NCBI GenBank assembly: GCA_964445195.1
Contig: CAYUKA010000009.1
Location: 1-64,000, forward strand
Direction: 5' to 3'
DNA length: 64,000 bases
Source: UM-FILTER-47-13 sp964445195
GTDB taxonomy: Bacteria > Pseudomonadota > Alphaproteobacteria > Micavibrionales > Micavibrionaceae
The position numbers and the translations under genes were made by a program. The first letter of the stretch is position 1. Every line of letters begins with the position of its first letter. Under the pieces are notes generated by a model, which saw only the letters and a program-made list of their open reading frames with translations, made no database searches and was not told the origin of the DNA. Below are positions 61,544 to 64,000 of this stretch, piece after piece.

Positions 61544-62368
61544 ATGATCGAGATGAACGAAACAGCGACGACGGCGCCGGGCGCTACGGAACCGCGCAAA
61601 GTACTGCGCTGGCGCGAAGATGACCGGATGGGTGGCCGTATACCGGTCTGGGAAAGCCGCCCCGCTGCCAAGGCCGCAATCGAACAGAACCTGAGCGCCG
61701 CCGCGGCCGGTAAAAGCGATGATAATTTTGACAGCGCCCTGGCCTATGCCGGCCGGGAAAGCGGCGGCGCCCCGGCACAGCCGGAGGAATTCACATTCGG
61801 CGATGTGATCGATATTATAAACCCGCTGCATCATTTGCCGCTGATCGGGTTTCTGTACCGTGAACTGACCGGCGATGAGATCCGTCCCTCTTCAAAAATT
61901 CTCGGCGGCGCGGCGTTCGGCGGCTTTGCCGGTGCGGCGACCAGCCTTGCCGATACGATCATCGAACATGAAACCGGCCGGGACATGGCCGGGAATGTGC
62001 TGGCACTGGTCAATGAAGACGGCTATGGCGACCGGCAGCCGTCTTTTGGTTCAACCGCGCCGCCAAACGCAAATAAACCGCCGCAACAGGCGCTCGAGCA
62101 GGCGCTGGAAAATCTTGAAACGGCTGAGCACAGCCGGCTGCCGGGCACGGTGACCGGCTTTACCGATCTCGGCTACGGCAAGCGCGAAGTCTATGAACGG
62201 ACCAGCGTCGCCGATGGCCGCACCGCCGGCACAATGGTCCAGCGCGCGGCGGCGGTCAGCGCGCCGCATCCGGCGCGGGAGCCGATCACGCAGGTCACCA
62301 TGGACCCGATGCCGCTGCTGAACCGGCCGTCGGACCTGCTATACGTGCAGGAAGAGGCGCTGGATTAA
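61544..62368 (+). CDS. Hypothetical acidic protein
   Basis: A 274-residue protein with one hydrophobic region near 120-150 (GGAAFGGFAGAATSLADTIIEH). It is Pro/Ala-rich at the C-terminus, and the first 30 residues are hydrophilic. The preceding sequence AGGAGG is an excellent ribosome site. No domain recognised. Its composition resembles the interrupted protein at 6434-7394. Confidence 0.5.
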   Translation: MIEMNETATTAPGATEPRKVLRWREDDRMGGRIPVWESRPAAKAAIEQNLSAAAAGKSDDNFDSALAYAGRESGGAPAQPEEFTFGDVIDIINPLHHLPLIGFLYRELTGDEIRPSSKILGGAAFGGFAGAATSLADTIIEHETGRDMAGNVLALVNEDGYGDRQPSFGSTAPPNANKPPQQALEQALENLETAEHSRLPGTVTGFTDLGYGKREVYERTSVADGRTAGTMVQRAAAVSAPHPAREPITQVTMDPMPLLNRPSDLLYVQEEALD

Positions 62369-62369
62369 C

Positions 62370-63044
62370 TTACGAGGACGGAGGCCGCGCGCCGAATAAA
62401 GCCGTGCCGACGCGGATATGGGTCGCGCCCAGCGCAATAGCGCGCTCGTAATCCGCGCTCATCCCCATGCTCAATGCTGGCAAGCCCTGCGCCGCCGCCA
62501 GTTTTTGCAACAGCGCAAAATGCAGCGCGGGCGGTTCGTCCAGCGGCGGTAGACACATCAGGCCGTGCACTTCCAGGCCGCATTCACTGTGGCAAAACTC
62601 ATGAAAGGCCGGCAGATCTTCCGGCAAAATGCCGCTTTTTTGCGGCTCAGCGCCGGTATTGACCTGGATAAAGCAGGGCAGGAACCGCCCCTGCGCGCTC
62701 ATTTCATCCGCCAGCGCCCGGGCCAGCTCTTCACGGTCGAGCGTTTCAATCACATCAAACAGCGCGACCGCGTATTTGGCCTTGTTGGTCTGCAGCGGGC
62801 CGATCAGGTGCAGGCGCAGGTCAGGATAAGCAGCCCGCCGATCGGCCCAGCGCGCCTGCGCCTCCTGGACCCGGTTTTCGCCGAACAGGCGGTGCCCGGC
62901 GGCCAGCGCCGCTTCGATCCGCTCATCCGGCTGTTTTTTGCTGACCGCGACCAGATTGACCGACTCCGGATCACGGCCGGCGGCATGGGCGGCCTGATTA
63001 ATAGCGGCGCGAATCGTAGCAATATTATCGGCAATCCGGGACAT
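62370..63044 (-). CDS. YggS family PLP homeostasis protein
   Basis: A 224-residue alanine racemase-fold protein that binds PLP at the Lys in LVAVSKKQPDERI (about residue 36). FGENRVQEAQ, HLIGPLQTNKAK, VNTGAEPQKSGI and LSMGMSADYERAIALGATHIRVGTALFG are diagnostic. It maintains free PLP and amino-acid balance. Its stop is 2 bp from the stop of the orphan at 61544 (convergent). Confidence 0.92.
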   Translation of the reverse strand: MSRIADNIATIRAAINQAAHAAGRDPESVNLVAVSKKQPDERIEAALAAGHRLFGENRVQEAQARWADRRAAYPDLRLHLIGPLQTNKAKYAVALFDVIETLDREELARALADEMSAQGRFLPCFIQVNTGAEPQKSGILPEDLPAFHEFCHSECGLEVHGLMCLPPLDEPPALHFALLQKLAAAQGLPALSMGMSADYERAIALGATHIRVGTALFGARPPSS

Positions 63045-63063
63045 GGCTCAGCTATATTATGAA

Positions 63064-63219
63064 GTCATTGTGAGACAAGTGAGAAAACCGCCATTGCACG
63101 CTTCATGCGTGAATCCATAGCGGTCCTGGACATCTTGTTTGGATTACACGGACAAGCCGTGTAATGACGCTTATTGAAAAATATTCCGTTCATCGGCGTT
63201 TTACGCCTCCCCGCAGTGA
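63064..63219. repeat. Palindromic intergenic element, GTCATTGCGAG family, copy 3 (degenerate)
   Basis: GTCATTGTGAG opens at 63064 and a matching CCGCAGTGAC closes at 63219. It also contains a perfect 9-bp hairpin ATTACACGG/CCGTGTAAT at 63143-63151 and 63157-63165, plus ACGC/GCGT. Lies between yggS and the porin terminator. Confidence 0.5.
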
Positions 63220-63232
63220 CGATCGCGTCAAA

Positions 63233-63263
63233 GAAAAAGAGGCGCGGTGATCAGACGCGCCTC
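63233..63263 (-). terminator. Rho-independent terminator of the porin gene
   Basis: GAGGCGCG (63239-63246) pairs with CGCGCCTC (63256-63263), followed on the minus strand by TTTTTC (63238-63233). 25 bp after the porin stop. Confidence 0.85.
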
Positions 63264-63289
63264 TTTAAATTCTTTACACTTCTAAAAGA

Positions 63290-64000
63290 TTAGAAGTTGA
63301 TTTGCGTACCCAGCATCACGCTTGTGGCTTCGACATCTTCCGAGTCAGGGCCGAGGCCTTCATGCTCGATGTAAGCCACAGAACCGCGGAACGTCATGCC
63401 CGGGCCGTAGGTGTAGACAACACCACCGGAGTAACGGTCGGTTTCCAGTTCTTCACCGAAGAACTCCTGGTCCTGGTTGTACCAGCTACCGCCGATTTTG
63501 AACGGGCCGGTCGTGTAATCAATACCGACAACCAGCGTGTCACGGTCAAGATCGCCGCTGACGCCAAGATCGTCTTCAGTGTAAGCTACACCGATACCGA
63601 AGGCCATCCAGTCGAAGTCAGCACCGACGTTCCAAGCTTCACGGTCATCAAGCGTCGCGATGATGTCTTCACCGGCATCGAAAGCACCGTTACCGTTGGT
63701 ATCTTCGAAAGCAACAGGTGTGTCATCATCGTCCTGCTCAGACGAAGCGTGGGTGTAACCGGCACCCAGCGTGACACCGACTTCATCCCACTGGCCTTCA
63801 TAGCGCAGTGCGACTTCGTAGACATCGCCGTAATCGCCGATCGTGTCGTCGTTGTTATTACCGGTCGCGAAATCGCGGGTCGCACCGATTTCCGGGGTGT
63901 AAGACGCACCCAGCTGGAAGCCGTTAAAGACCGGCGTCATGTAGGTCAGCTTGTTGCTGTACCCGGCAACGGCCTGGTCATAGTCGAAGCGGAACAGCTC
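63290..64000 (-). CDS. Outer-membrane porin, C-terminal part (partial)
   Basis: The frame is open from the right edge (reading ELFRFDYDQAVAGYSNKLTY before the internal Met at 63940) to the stop at 63290. The sequence is a run of amphipathic beta strands (VYEVALRYEG, VGVTLGAGYTH, FKIGGSWYNQ) and ends GTQINF, with the C-terminal Phe needed for outer-membrane insertion by the BAM complex. Calcium-like Asp-rich loops (DTNGNGAFDAGEDI) are unusual. General porin of the alphaproteobacterial Porin_4 type; partly missing at the N-terminus. Confidence 0.85.
   Translation of the reverse strand, partial: ELFRFDYDQAVAGYSNKLTYMTPVFNGFQLGASYTPEIGATRDFATGNNNDDTIGDYGDVYEVALRYEGQWDEVGVTLGAGYTHASSEQDDDDTPVAFEDTNGNGAFDAGEDIIATLDDREAWNVGADFDWMAFGIGVAYTEDDLGVSGDLDRDTLVVGIDYTTGPFKIGGSWYNQDQEFFGEELETDRYSGGVVYTYGPGMTFRGSVAYIEHEGLGPDSEDVEATSVMLGTQINF

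Overview
The window reads as a chromosomal segment of an alphaproteobacterium whose order I cannot fix. The signs are an alphaproteobacterial serC/serA/serB set, a surA-ksgA (rsmA) pair, an NDUFA9-type epimerase, a response regulator beside a protein of the alphaproteobacterial FGYPL-type Hpt family, a GTTC-N7-GTTC-like LexA box, a CtrA-type TTAA-N7-TTAA site and an extreme cluster of GANTC (CcrM) sites. Coding DNA is GC-rich. Lower-GC patches (DinD, a small P-loop kinase, a GNAT enzyme) look like accessory insertions. There is no phage, CRISPR array, IS transposase or classic defence island.

Layout. 1-3786: the N-terminal part of a giant type I secreted adhesin (runs off the left edge) and gabD. 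3787-5188: a 1.4 kb gene-free region, the most unusual part of the window. Its left half has 13 GANTC sites in about 370 bp, a perfect DnaA box and a 28-bp AT tract, which together suggest a replication origin or another methylation-controlled locus. Its right half is full of stable hairpins between a minus-strand TATAAT and a minus-strand terminator, as expected of a large non-coding RNA. 5189-7394: response regulator, pseudo-Hpt and a frameshifted membrane protein. 7435-13959: serine biosynthesis (serA, serC, serB) with two orphan genes between. 14123-18006: MoxR ATPase, a stand-alone ClpB-NBD1-like ATPase, HAD phosphatase and RsmC. 18301-25979: RTX protein, MATE transporter, AsmA-like protein, and a TVP38 membrane protein overlapping a flavin oxidoreductase. 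26125-33203: P-loop kinase, tRNA-Ser(GGA), hydrolase, GT4/GT9 glycosyltransferase pair, ArsR regulator, SDR, Cmk-like kinase. 33234-36052: ksgA, surA, epimerase. 36321-39415: a probable SOS operon dinD-uvrD. 39537-45763: diguanylate cyclase, LOG protein with a LprI-like partner, CDP-alcohol phosphotransferase, a coiled-coil protein and a comM pseudogene with an internal deletion. 45852-53847: enzymes and orphans, including a lipoprotein serine protease. 53978-58632: hslVU, an M17 aminopeptidase and an M23 peptidase. 58629-64000: Smr protein, orphans, a winged-helix regulator, YggS and the C-terminal part of a porin (runs off the right edge).

Two families of intergenic palindromic repeats are scattered through the window: two copies of a roughly 150-bp element bounded by a 21-bp inverted repeat starting TTCACCAC, and three copies of a GTCATTGCGAG-type element. 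Two genes carry single-base frameshifts near short homopolymers and could be sequencing errors. The comM lesion is a real deletion.

Much of the window is housekeeping: amino-acid synthesis, ribosome methylation, outer-membrane protein folding, proteolysis and DNA repair. Several short operons are visible from 2-14 nt overlaps (HAD/rsmC, TVP38/oxidoreductase, GT4/GT9, SDR/kinase, surA/ksgA, LprI-like/LOG) or tight spacing (dinD/uvrD, hslV/hslU). All identifications are by eye from protein motifs; no search was run.
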